DNA of 11,750 bases, from assembly GCF_902491285.1 (NCBI RefSeq), contig NZ_CABUHK010000117.1, positions 1 through 11,750 of the forward strand, read 5' to 3'. Source of the stretch: an uncultured Bacteroides sp. Lineage in GTDB: Bacteria; Bacteroidota; Bacteroidia; Bacteroidales; Bacteroidaceae. Positions 1 to 8,123 of the stretch are shown one piece after another (positions within the stretch are counted from its first letter, which is position 1; each line of letters begins with the position of its first letter). Position numbers and translations under genes: made by a program. Under the pieces are notes generated by a model. The model saw only the letters and a program-made list of their open reading frames with translations. It did not search any database and was not told the origin of the DNA.

Positions 1-1646
1 CCTTTCATATCAAGCTGATAGACACCCTCATCCATCGTATCTTTATCCCAAAGGCTAACCATGATTGTTTCGTCTTTCTGAAAAACATCCTTATCTATAT
101 TGCTCGTCATTTTACGAATAGATTTGCCATGTTTACGGCCATACCCTTTAGTCAAGCACTCCGGCTGACATTCTCCTGCCAAATCAATCTTCCACCAATC
201 ATATGCATCGTAGAGAAACACAGTATTCCCGTCAGCCGTCCACCCTGCTATGCCATAAGCGGGGGCAGGAGCCGGTTTATCATAATTTTCAACGAACATC
301 GGATAACCGATAGCATCAGATATATTAATGACCTTACCTGTAGCACCATCAAACTTATTCCAGACTTGGGCAATCGGATCATACATTACCGCCCACTTGC
401 CATTCACCGACCATTTCGGAGCTGTACGATAACTACGTCCGATCAACTGTTTTGCCCCCGTATGCACATTCACCGAATGTACATCGAACGGTAAGCGATC
501 CAACCACTCACGCTGCATCTTATAAGGAGATTCGTCCGTATAAAGTACATAGTCCAATTTCTCTGCTCCCGATGGTAAGAGTAAATCTACGGTAGATGGA
601 GCAATTTCAGTCAGCTTCTTAGAAGAAATATCATAAATATACGTCACCGACTTATCCTGCCTATAACGTCCGCCCCTTTGTAAAGTCGGGACTTCCATTT
701 CGTTCCATGTCCACAACTCCAATTCAAAGCTCTTGTCCGGTTTCTTCTCCGATTCTTCCCTTCTACGCGAAATCTGCTGTGAGCACCGAAGTTCAAGTAT
801 CAAAAAATTATGGCTTTTAGACAAGTCAATGCGTCCGACAGCCATGCCATCAGGCAAAACAATCTCTTTCCTGTCAAAAAGCAAGTTACAACCCGGCTTC
901 TTTAATGAGAAAGCATACCACAAAGAATCGTTTACACTAAACTCCCCAGCCATCTCTTTTTCATTAAAACTATAAGAAGAGGGTTCACTCTTTACAGAAC
1001 TCTGATAAAGAGTCTTATATGGACCGGCTAAAGGACCATAACATAGCTCGTTCCCGTCTGATTTTTTACGAATGAAAAGAATAGAACGTCCTCCGTCATA
1101 CAATGTATGATAGCCGATACTGTCAATATGAAAAGCAACTTCTGTCTTTAAATGACGTACCACCAGCCTGTTAAAAGCCGGGACATGATTCACCGTATCT
1201 TTCGGCACGTTAGTTACAGAGATTGAGTAAGGAGTCCCTTCTACAGGGCGAAAAGCCTCTTTATGTTTCCATTCGGCCTTTACTCCCGAAGGCAATGACA
1301 ACAAGAACGTCTTCATTACTCCCGCCGAGTCCGCCTGCCGATAAAAAGCCCCCTGATCGTTATTATAAAACTCCAGACGCTCTATATCACCATTCAGCAA
1401 TATTTCTTTCCGTGTACGGGAATCGAATAAATGCAGAGGTTTTTCTTCCTTGCTATCCGGATTATATTCCATCAACGATATACGGTAAGTCACCCACCTG
1501 CCTGTCGGTGAAATATCCGGCGCATCAATACGCTTCCAAGATGTACACGCATCTATATCCAACGGCCTCTTCTGAGCCTCAACAGACAGGCTTCCACCCA
1601 GCAACAAGCTCGTTATAATCCCTATATGTACAAATATCCGGTTCAT
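1..1646 (-). CDS. Exported S9-type prolyl oligopeptidase family peptidase, N-terminal part (cut by left window edge)
   Basis: I translated this frame by hand from the ATG at 1646-1644 to the window edge: 548 codons with no stop. Residues 1 to about 24 form a signal peptide (basic start, hydrophobic core, V-E-A before QKRPLD), so the protein is exported. Next comes a propeller-type region. It opens with a W-K-R-I ... ISPTGRW segment (residues 38-51), typical of large Bacteroidetes S9 peptidases. Other family-like features are the LWTWNEMEVPTLQ segment (311-323), a PKWSVNGKW blade motif (410-418), YGIAGW (464-469) and a TKGYGRKHG stretch (499-507). From family knowledge such proteins run to about 900 or more residues, with the alpha/beta-hydrolase domain and Ser-Asp-His triad at the C terminus, which would lie beyond position 1. 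Catalytic competence therefore cannot be judged. It is clearly not a third copy of the two upstream S9 genes. The start lies 1 nt after the previous stop, with a good Shine-Dalgarno, so it is probably translationally coupled. The S9 assignment is fairly secure; the substrate is unknown. Confidence 0.8.
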   Translation of the reverse strand, partial: MNRIFVHIGIITSLLLGGSLSVEAQKRPLDIDACTSWKRIDAPDISPTGRWVTYRISLMEYNPDSKEEKPLHLFDSRTRKEILLNGDIERLEFYNNDQGAFYRQADSAGVMKTFLLSLPSGVKAEWKHKEAFRPVEGTPYSISVTNVPKDTVNHVPAFNRLVVRHLKTEVAFHIDSIGYHTLYDGGRSILFIRKKSDGNELCYGPLAGPYKTLYQSSVKSEPSSYSFNEKEMAGEFSVNDSLWYAFSLKKPGCNLLFDRKEIVLPDGMAVGRIDLSKSHNFLILELRCSQQISRRREESEKKPDKSFELELWTWNEMEVPTLQRGGRYRQDKSVTYIYDISSKKLTEIAPSTVDLLLPSGAEKLDYVLYTDESPYKMQREWLDRLPFDVHSVNVHTGAKQLIGRSYRTAPKWSVNGKWAVMYDPIAQVWNKFDGATGKVINISDAIGYPMFVENYDKPAPAPAYGIAGWTADGNTVFLYDAYDWWKIDLAGECQPECLTKGYGRKHGKSIRKMTSNIDKDVFQKDETIMVSLWDKDTMDEGVYQLDMK

Positions 1647-1647
1647 C

Positions 1648-4005
1648 TTATCTTCTCCTGTCATCTTTAATCATATCCTTATTCAAATCGACATCAGAAT
1701 CAGCCGAGTTGTCATGCAACAGCAAGCGGGCAAAATGACGCCACATCTTATGTTCGAAGAAGTCCTCGGACTCACCGAAGAATCCATGTGTACATTTTGG
1801 CAATACAAACATCTCGAAATCCTTGTCTGCCTTAATCAATGCATCCACCAAACGCAATGTGTTAGCCGGATTTACAGTTTTATCCATCGCACCGGTAAAC
1901 AGCAGCAAGCCATGCTTATAATTCTTTGCCAACTCCTGATTCGGACGTACGCGGACACTATAATCATACGTCGTGCTTTCTATTCCCAAACTGTCTTTAG
2001 TCGTTTTCACCTTCTCATCCACACCGAAATGAATCTCTACAAATCCTTTATTGTAAATGCGGTTGTCATGATTACCAGCCGATGAAACGGCAGCCGAATA
2101 GAAATCGGGATAAGTGCAAATGGCGGCAGCCGACATAAATCCCCCACCGGAATGTCCGTAAATGCCGACTTTAGTGGCATCAATAAACGGATAACGGGCA
2201 GCCAGTTGCTCAATAGCATATTTATCATCCGCCAACGGATAATCACGCATATTGTTGTACCCGTAGGTATGATAAGCCTTTCCACGCATCGGAGTGCCGC
2301 CTCTGTGCCCTACGGTTATTACAATGAATCCCAATTGAGCCAGACGGGTGTTATAAACATCGTTAATCGTAAAACGTGTCGGCACATACTCAAAGAACGG
2401 TCCTGGATAAACATTAGAAATGATAGGATAAACCTTTGTCGAATCAAAATCGGCAGGTTTCCACATCACGCCATACAAGTCGGTCACTCCATCGGCGGCT
2501 TTTACCTTAAAGCGTTCCGGTGCTTTCCATCCCATTTCATAGACAGGCTGCAAATCGGGCTTTTCCAATGTCATGATCACCTTTCCATTCCGGTTACGAA
2601 CCACATTCACCGGTTCCTGCGAAACGGTAGAATAGGAATCTACCATATATCGGTAAGACGGAGAGATACTGACATCATGCGACGCATTCTCCGGAGTCAA
2701 CAAACGAACAGCATTCGGACGATCCAGTTGAGCTTCATAAAGAATGTAGTAATAAGGATCAATACCTTTTTCACGACCATAACCATAGAAATACATCTTA
2801 CGCCCGATAGTATCAATCTTGGTAACCGGACCGGCTACCCACGTCCCATCAGTCAGTTGATTCTTCAGATTTCCCGTTGCCGTGTCATACAGGTAATAGT
2901 GTCCCCAACCGTTACGTTCGGAACGGAACAGGATTTCCTTTCCGTCATTTAGGAAAGAGACATTACGCATCTGATAATCAAGATACGGTTTGTTTTCTTC
3001 ATGAATCACTACGCGTACTTTTCCGGTTTCTACGTCTACTTCGCAGATATCCGATTGGTTCCATGGACGGTTATAGCGTTGGAAATACAAGCGTTTCCCG
3101 TCTTTCGAAATATATAATACGTCGATATACTGATCAGGCCAACGATTAATATCAATTTTCTTCACTTCACGGGTATCAACATCTCCAATCAATAATTCAT
3201 ATTGGGTGACATGTTTATCGCCCGCCAGTTCGGCTTTATAAGTTTTCAGTGTCGGATATGGAGTAGACAACGAATTGATTAACCATAAATCACGCACTTT
3301 CCTGTTATCCTCACGAACTGCATAAAAACGATGGCTACCCGGAATCCAATGAGTGGACTCAGCCCCGAAGCGTCCTTCCATCATGCCCTCATCTTCACGG
3401 TTAAATGTATAATTCGGTTCACCGTCCGTTGTCAGTTGTACAGGAATAGTATCTTGTCCTTTCTTCTGATTTCCGACAAAATACAAATTATCCTTGCTGG
3501 CATAAAGAAAGTAAAGACTATCCGGTGAATATTTCATCCAATACGGATCACTATTCCCATAAGATGGTTTCTCATTAAGCTGTCTCAACACTTTCGTATG
3601 AATGTTGTACGTATAAAGCCCACGGTCAAAATCAATACGAATCGTTTCGTTATCCTTCATAAAAGTGAAAGACAAATATGGGTCTGCTGAAGAATAGGCT
3701 TTCTTGGTATATGCCGCAATTTTACTTAATAGTTCATCCGTATCAAATAACAAACGTTTTTCCTTCTTCTTCGGATTGACATAATAATATTTTTTTCCTT
3801 CACGTGTAGTAAACGAATAATAAAAACAGTCCGTATCGTTAATAAACGTCGGCCTAACTTCTGTAGAATATTTTGTTATAGGATTCTGCTCCAACAGACG
3901 GAACTTCTCCGCTAACTTATAATTCGCTTTCTGCTGTGCACCGGCAAGGCTGCATACAAACAACACAACTACCGGACATATATATTTAAAGAGAGAGTTT
4001 TTCAT
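1648..4005 (-). CDS. Exported S9 serine peptidase, DPP IV-like (downstream tandem copy)
   Basis: This 785-residue protein is the usual length for DPP IV-like S9 peptidases. Residues 1-23 look like a type I signal peptide (AGA before QQKANY). Residues about 30-490 are the DPP IV-type beta-propeller, including DLWLINSL (239-246), the PTLKTYKAELAGDK segment (251-264) and GWGHYYLYD (366-374). Residues about 500-765 are the alpha/beta-hydrolase domain. The likely triad is Ser619 in GHSGG, Asp708 in TGAMDKTVNP and His740 in CTHGF; Tyr533 in VYPGP matches the oxyanion Tyr of the family. The nucleophile motif is GHSGG, not the GWSYGG of classical DPP IV, and I cannot place the usual double-Glu exopeptidase motif with confidence. 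Known family members release short peptides, often after Pro, in the periplasm or at the envelope; the exact specificity here is not shown. It follows its paralogue by 18 nt. The leader before ATG is A-rich with no clear Shine-Dalgarno. Confidence 0.93.
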   Translation of the reverse strand: MKNSLFKYICPVVVLFVCSLAGAQQKANYKLAEKFRLLEQNPITKYSTEVRPTFINDTDCFYYSFTTREGKKYYYVNPKKKEKRLLFDTDELLSKIAAYTKKAYSSADPYLSFTFMKDNETIRIDFDRGLYTYNIHTKVLRQLNEKPSYGNSDPYWMKYSPDSLYFLYASKDNLYFVGNQKKGQDTIPVQLTTDGEPNYTFNREDEGMMEGRFGAESTHWIPGSHRFYAVREDNRKVRDLWLINSLSTPYPTLKTYKAELAGDKHVTQYELLIGDVDTREVKKIDINRWPDQYIDVLYISKDGKRLYFQRYNRPWNQSDICEVDVETGKVRVVIHEENKPYLDYQMRNVSFLNDGKEILFRSERNGWGHYYLYDTATGNLKNQLTDGTWVAGPVTKIDTIGRKMYFYGYGREKGIDPYYYILYEAQLDRPNAVRLLTPENASHDVSISPSYRYMVDSYSTVSQEPVNVVRNRNGKVIMTLEKPDLQPVYEMGWKAPERFKVKAADGVTDLYGVMWKPADFDSTKVYPIISNVYPGPFFEYVPTRFTINDVYNTRLAQLGFIVITVGHRGGTPMRGKAYHTYGYNNMRDYPLADDKYAIEQLAARYPFIDATKVGIYGHSGGGFMSAAAICTYPDFYSAAVSSAGNHDNRIYNKGFVEIHFGVDEKVKTTKDSLGIESTTYDYSVRVRPNQELAKNYKHGLLLFTGAMDKTVNPANTLRLVDALIKADKDFEMFVLPKCTHGFFGESEDFFEHKMWRHFARLLLHDNSADSDVDLNKDMIKDDRRR
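1654..1659 (-). promoter_or_regulatory. Shine-Dalgarno AGGAGA for the downstream S9 peptidase, inside the upstream gene's end
   Basis: Read on the minus strand, AGGAGA lies 7 nt before the ATG at 1646-1644 and within the last codons (Asp-Arg-Arg-Arg) of the upstream peptidase. It is the best Shine-Dalgarno match I see before any start in the window; the other starts follow A-rich leaders with weak or no match. With only 1 nt between the stop (1650-1648) and this ATG, it supports both the start choice and translational coupling. Confidence 0.6.
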
Positions 4006-4023
4006 AAAATCTTATCTATTGTC

Positions 4024-6348
4024 TTATTTGTTGCGATTAATGTCTCCCCAATAATCCGCACGAGTATCACCCAGCAAATGTTTAGCGAAGAAACGGTACA
4101 TTTTCTTTTCAAAATACTTATCAGCAGAACCATATCCATGACCGGCACCCGGAATCACCAGCATATCAAAATCCTTTCCGGCTTCAATCAAAGCCTGAGC
4201 CATACGATATGTATGCGCAGGATTCACATTCTTATCCATATCTCCGGTGACAAGCATCAAATGTCCTTTCAGATTCTTGGCAATCTCTGCATTTGACTTT
4301 ACACTAAACTTATATTCATACTCTTTTGTCTCGTTGCCCAAACTATCTTTCACCACTTTTTCCACTTCCTTCACGCCGTTGTAGCATTCTCCCCATCCAC
4401 GGTTGTAGATGTTGTTATCATGATTTCCAGAACATGAAACGGCTGCCTTGTAAAAGTCAGGATACGTGCAAATGGCTGCAGCAGCCATAAATCCACCACC
4501 AGAATGCCCGTAGATACCTACCTTGTCAATGTCAATATAAGAGTGTTTGTGAGCCAACTGCTCGATAGCATATTTATCATCAGCTAATGGATAATCACGC
4601 ATATTGCCGTAACCAAACCGATGGTATGCCTTTCCACGCATAGGGGTATCTCCCCTGTGAGACACAGCAATTACGATAAAACCTAACTGCGCCAAACGGG
4701 TGCAACATCTATCTTCTAAGGTAAACGAAGTAGGAATCTGACCAAAGTAAGGACCTGGATATACCACAGAAATAATCGGATACACCTTAGTCGAATCAAA
4801 GTCTGCCGGTTTCCACATTACTCCATGCAAATCAGTTACATTATCAGCAGCCTTCACAACAAAACGTTCCGGCTTTTTCCATCCGGCTTTGCTGGCCAAC
4901 TCAATATCTGGCTTGGCCAATTCAAGAATCGTTTGTCCCTTGTTGTCTTTCAACATAATTCTAGGTTCCATATCCACTCTTGAATAAGTATCAATATAAT
5001 ATCTGTTAGACTTCAAGAAGTTAACTTGATGCTGACCGTCTTCCGTACTTAATGGAGTCACTCCTTCCCTATCAATATGTACTTTGTAGAGCATGTAATA
5101 AGACGGATTAATATCTTTTTCCCTACCATATCCATACAAATATACTGTTCGCTCCAAAGTATCAATAGAAGCTATCTGACCTGCCACCCACTCACCGGAA
5201 GTCATCACATTCTTCAGCTTTCCATTACCATCATAATGATAGTAATGCCCCCATCCCGTACGTTCAGAACGGAAAAGAATATCTTTACCATCATTCAAAA
5301 TAGCAACGCTACGAGCATGAGGGTCACGATACGGTTTGTCAACTTCGTGAATAATTTCTTTCACTTCCATTGTCGAAATATTAACAGAACAAACATCCAC
5401 TTCATCCCATGTACGTTTTGTACGTTCGAAAAAGAGGTATTTACTGTCAGATGTCACACACAAAGGAGCTACGTATTGATCCGGCCACTTATTTATATTA
5501 GCTTTTTTTACGGTGCGTTCGATTACATCAACTATCACCAGTTCATTCTGGGTTACATTCTTATCGCCAGGGAATTCATAACGATAAGTAGTTAGGGACG
5601 GTCTGTCACCCAACGAATTTATCACCCAGAAATCCCTAAGCAGACGTTCATCTTCGCGTACTAGATAAAGATGCCGTGAATCGGGGCACCAACGGATATC
5701 AGACATGACTTCTCCTTCGTCTTCCGTTCCTCCATCATGCGCATAAGAGTAATACCGAACTCCGTCAGTAGTCAACTGCACTTCCGTTGTGTCCATTCCC
5801 ATCTCTCCGTTACCTTTCACATACAAATTGTGTTTTTTCACATAAACGAGATATTTCCTGTCCGGCGAGTATTTCATCCACGAATAACGATCAAATAATG
5901 ACCGGCTCTTATCTTTCTTTTTCTCTCCAATCTGATGTGTCAGGCGATTATATTCATAGTTCTTCCCTTTATAAGAAAAAGAAAATACAGCTAGGTTTTC
6001 AGAAAACTTGATATCACTCAACTCCAGTTTATTCCTGTCCACTACACCTCTAGTAATCTGTGCTATTCCCGATGCCAGTTTCCCTTTATCAAACAACGGT
6101 TCTTTTAACCGACGTTCAGGATCTACAAAATAATAATCCTTCCCAGCGGTCGTACGAAAATCAAACCAGAACTTATCTGTTCCATTGATTTCATTTGGCC
6201 AGATACTTAGGTTATTAGCAGAAAAACTACCTCCTAACCCGAAAGTCTGAAATTCATTTGCCAATTCATAGTTGGCCTGCTGTTGGGAAAAAACATGCAG
6301 AAATCCCGACCAAGCAAATAAGATTATAAACAGTATTCTTTTTCTCAT
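4024..6348 (-). CDS. Exported S9 serine peptidase, DPP IV-like (upstream tandem copy)
   Basis: The protein has 774 residues from the ATG at 6348-6346. An in-frame TTG two codons upstream (6354-6352) would give 776, but ATG followed by R-K-R and a hydrophobic core (cleavage near residue 21, FS before QQQANY) makes the better signal peptide. Residues about 27-490 form the DPP IV N-terminal propeller (WMKYSPD at 157-163, RDFWVINSL at 238-246, GWGHYYHYD at 365-373). Residues about 500-760 form the hydrolase domain, with likely triad Ser616 (GHSGG), Asp705 (TGDMDKNVNP) and His737 (GAGHGYG), plus the oxyanion-type Tyr530 in VVYPGP. By eye the catalytic domain is roughly three quarters identical to the next gene's, while the propeller has diverged strongly, so this is an old tandem duplication. 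It is the first peptidase after the lipoprotein block and starts 15 nt after a terminator-like hairpin. There is no clear Shine-Dalgarno. It is expected to process peptides outside the cytoplasm; the cleavage preference is unknown. Confidence 0.93.
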   Translation of the reverse strand: MRKRILFIILFAWSGFLHVFSQQQANYELANEFQTFGLGGSFSANNLSIWPNEINGTDKFWFDFRTTAGKDYYFVDPERRLKEPLFDKGKLASGIAQITRGVVDRNKLELSDIKFSENLAVFSFSYKGKNYEYNRLTHQIGEKKKDKSRSLFDRYSWMKYSPDRKYLVYVKKHNLYVKGNGEMGMDTTEVQLTTDGVRYYSYAHDGGTEDEGEVMSDIRWCPDSRHLYLVREDERLLRDFWVINSLGDRPSLTTYRYEFPGDKNVTQNELVIVDVIERTVKKANINKWPDQYVAPLCVTSDSKYLFFERTKRTWDEVDVCSVNISTMEVKEIIHEVDKPYRDPHARSVAILNDGKDILFRSERTGWGHYYHYDGNGKLKNVMTSGEWVAGQIASIDTLERTVYLYGYGREKDINPSYYMLYKVHIDREGVTPLSTEDGQHQVNFLKSNRYYIDTYSRVDMEPRIMLKDNKGQTILELAKPDIELASKAGWKKPERFVVKAADNVTDLHGVMWKPADFDSTKVYPIISVVYPGPYFGQIPTSFTLEDRCCTRLAQLGFIVIAVSHRGDTPMRGKAYHRFGYGNMRDYPLADDKYAIEQLAHKHSYIDIDKVGIYGHSGGGFMAAAAICTYPDFYKAAVSCSGNHDNNIYNRGWGECYNGVKEVEKVVKDSLGNETKEYEYKFSVKSNAEIAKNLKGHLMLVTGDMDKNVNPAHTYRMAQALIEAGKDFDMLVIPGAGHGYGSADKYFEKKMYRFFAKHLLGDTRADYWGDINRNK

Positions 6349-6350
6349 AT

Positions 6351-6404
6351 TCAAATAAACAAAGGAGAATCACATAAAGTATTCAAGACTCAATGCGATT
6401 CCCC
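6351..6404 (-). terminator. Long hairpin plus T-rich tail between lipoprotein and peptidase genes (terminator or attenuator)
   Basis: On the minus strand, GGGGAATCGCAT (6404-6393) pairs with ATGTGATTCTCC (6375-6364) along 12 positions, two of them G-U wobbles in RNA. The 17-nt loop (6392-6376) can extend the stem by four more pairs (GAGT with ACTT) beyond one T-T mismatch, leaving a loop of about 7 nt. The stem base is GC-rich and is followed at once by TTTGTTTATTTG, 9 of 12 T. It lies 27 nt after the stop of the PKD-like gene and 15 nt before the ATG of the first S9 peptidase. This is the layout of an intrinsic terminator. Because co-oriented genes continue close by, partial readthrough or a role as a stability or processing element is as likely as full termination. 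No promoter match follows it. Confidence 0.55.
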
Positions 6405-6431
6405 GCATAATCTAATATAGATCAAATTATT

Positions 6432-8105
6432 TTAAAGGTCAAACTGAACAAGCTGGTTGGCATTTCCTATTTTATATAGTACATCCACTATTTTTCCAAA
6501 ATTATTATCTCCCTCCTTCTCACTTTCCTCATTCGGGTATAATTGTTTTATCTCTACATCATTAACCAATCCTGACTCTTGTTTATCCTTCTCTTCCACC
6601 CCATATATAAAGAAACTTCCGTCTTCCAGGGCAACCCCTAACTGACCGTTGTAAACCCCATATTTCGGATACAAATATATATCATTAGATGAAAGAGCAA
6701 TCACCTTCTTGTCAAATGTATGAATCAATTTTGGAGCAGACACCACACCTTTCACATATTGGCAATACCACAATTCATTCCCCATTGCAATAACAACATA
6801 TTGTTTTTGTTCAAATACAGCCATATCTGTATACTCTTTATTTTTCAACGACGTCAAGTCATTCTCATAATAATCATATATATCCCATTTTTTATTCTTC
6901 ATTCTGAAATAACGCAATTGATAGGACATATCGTCACCCTTCATCAAAGCCACCCATGCTTGCATCATGTCGCCATTCACATTAACTGATGCAGTTTTCA
7001 TTGCTATAATACTTTCATCATGCATATTCTGAAAGTTCTTAGCATCCTCTCCTTCAAATTCAACTATTTCTCCGGTATCCTTCACCGTATTATCATAAAA
7101 TGTCGGGTCATTGGAACTATTCTTCACCCCACCTCCATTTCGAATAATTACTAATGAATTATCCTCTTCACGAAGGGCCAGAACCGCATCCATATTTCTG
7201 TCCTTAAACTTCTGTACAGGATATAAAGCACTGAATTTAGTATAATTCCACAGCGGAATAGACATATAAGCTCCAGCATGAAAATCATTCGCAACCGGCT
7301 TCGTGTGCATATAGATATATCCATTTTCATCACGAATAAATTTTGCAGAATAAGACATGGCAGCTTCTACAGGTTTGAAGCCTCCGACCGGCAAATCACC
7401 ATAAAACTCATCCTCTGTATATACTTCACGCTCCAAAGTGTTACCGTTCAGCTCCACCCAACAATCCTGCATCACTACCAGTTCATCATATACAGTCTCC
7501 ACTTGCCCAAAAGTACTGGGATAGCCCAAATGCTCAAAGATACCTTTGGGATTGGTTCCCAAATCTTTGACTAAATACTTTTCGACAGAATGATATGCAA
7601 TAGAATCACGTACCACTTTCTCCCCCCAGATATTCACTGCTTCTGACACACCATACAAGGTTTTAATTTTGATAAATGAAAGTGTTGACTTTCCATCTAC
7701 ATCAGACAAAATCACCCATCCTCTCTGATAAGGAGAACGAACCAGAATATTGGTTGAAGCAGAGTGCTTAACACCTGTCTTATTATCGATGACAGAGAAT
7801 GTGAGTTCAAACAATCCGATTTTATGAGAATTAAAAGTATACGAAGACGTTTTTGTATTTAGCAACTCTCCGTCAAGTCTCCATTCGTAGCTCACATCCG
7901 GGTCTGTTTTATCAATTGTAAACTCAAATGTGGGTGTTATAACCAAATCTTCATCTATCCCAACACTATAATTTTTCTCAATATTATTAATATTGCCTTT
8001 CAATTCATTAACCGGCGTATAATCATAATTGTTTTTATCATCCAGGCAACTACAAATACTACCCAATAAAAGTAGTGATAAAATATAAACTGTTATCTTT
8101 TTCAT
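6432..8105 (-). CDS. PKD-like family lipoprotein of a SusCD locus
   Basis: The 557-residue protein starts MKKITVYILSLLLLGSICSC, a lipoprotein signal with the likely lipidated Cys at 20 (Cys18 is an alternative), followed by LDDKNN. Acidic residues close behind the Cys fit the Bacteroidetes surface-export signal. Residues about 30-125 resemble a PKD/Ig-like domain, with the YEWRLDG core (73-79) and the GLFELTFSVIDNKTG strand pair (97-111). The rest, about 126-557, is rich in short beta-strand segments (GWVILSD at 129-135, GYIYMHTK at 262-269, GSFFIYG at 496-502) and may be propeller-like, but I recognise no enzymatic motif. Proteins of this type commonly follow SusC, SusD and DUF4843 genes, so I infer a surface-exposed accessory that binds the substrate or assists the transporter. 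It starts 18 nt after the DUF4843 gene, behind a GGAAG-containing leader that may serve as a weak ribosome binding site. The family call rests on remembered architecture and gene order. Confidence 0.8.
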   Translation of the reverse strand: MKKITVYILSLLLLGSICSCLDDKNNYDYTPVNELKGNINNIEKNYSVGIDEDLVITPTFEFTIDKTDPDVSYEWRLDGELLNTKTSSYTFNSHKIGLFELTFSVIDNKTGVKHSASTNILVRSPYQRGWVILSDVDGKSTLSFIKIKTLYGVSEAVNIWGEKVVRDSIAYHSVEKYLVKDLGTNPKGIFEHLGYPSTFGQVETVYDELVVMQDCWVELNGNTLEREVYTEDEFYGDLPVGGFKPVEAAMSYSAKFIRDENGYIYMHTKPVANDFHAGAYMSIPLWNYTKFSALYPVQKFKDRNMDAVLALREEDNSLVIIRNGGGVKNSSNDPTFYDNTVKDTGEIVEFEGEDAKNFQNMHDESIIAMKTASVNVNGDMMQAWVALMKGDDMSYQLRYFRMKNKKWDIYDYYENDLTSLKNKEYTDMAVFEQKQYVVIAMGNELWYCQYVKGVVSAPKLIHTFDKKVIALSSNDIYLYPKYGVYNGQLGVALEDGSFFIYGVEEKDKQESGLVNDVEIKQLYPNEESEKEGDNNFGKIVDVLYKIGNANQLVQFDL

Positions 8106-8123
8106 ACTTCTTCCGTTTTTTAA

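Larger units (their letters stand above)
1648..6348 (-). repeat. Diverged tandem gene duplication (two S9 peptidases)
   Basis: The two full-length S9 genes are head-to-tail paralogues. Similarity is strongest in the catalytic halves: about 2040-2560 in one copy and about 4400-4900 in the other share several identical nucleotide runs of 17-18 bases, such as the stretches coding for the conserved RDYPLADDKYAIEQ region. It falls off sharply over the propellers. This is an aged duplication rather than a recent repeat. Confidence 0.8.

Noticed and set aside
129..1618. Plus-strand open frames at 129-494, 733-975 and 1223-1618
   Set aside because: They are antisense to the left-edge S9-type gene, which translates without a stop over 548 codons and shows family motifs.
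2152..2952. Long plus-strand open frame (266 codons) opposite the S9 peptidase
   Set aside because: It lies wholly antisense to a gene with clear catalytic and propeller motifs. Its translation has no domain-like pattern, and I see no ribosome site; a shadow of the coding strand is the simpler reading.
3937..4005. Lipoprotein signal in the downstream S9 copy (Cys19)
   Set aside because: The residues before Cys19 (L-F-V) do not fit a lipobox, and an AGA site at 21-23 gives an ordinary signal peptidase I cleavage.
5077..5595. Plus-strand open frame of 172 codons
   Set aside because: Antisense to the propeller of the upstream S9 copy; low-complexity Ile/Phe-rich translation typical of a shadow frame.
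6349..6354. TTG at 6354-6352 as start of the upstream S9 peptidase
   Set aside because: The ATG two codons later gives a more typical basic-hydrophobic signal peptide; no Shine-Dalgarno favours the TTG.
6351..6431. A separate promoter for the peptidase genes in the 83-nt gap
   Set aside because: I looked for TTTG about 20 nt before TAnnTTTG and found only partial, wrongly spaced matches; the space is mostly taken by the hairpin.
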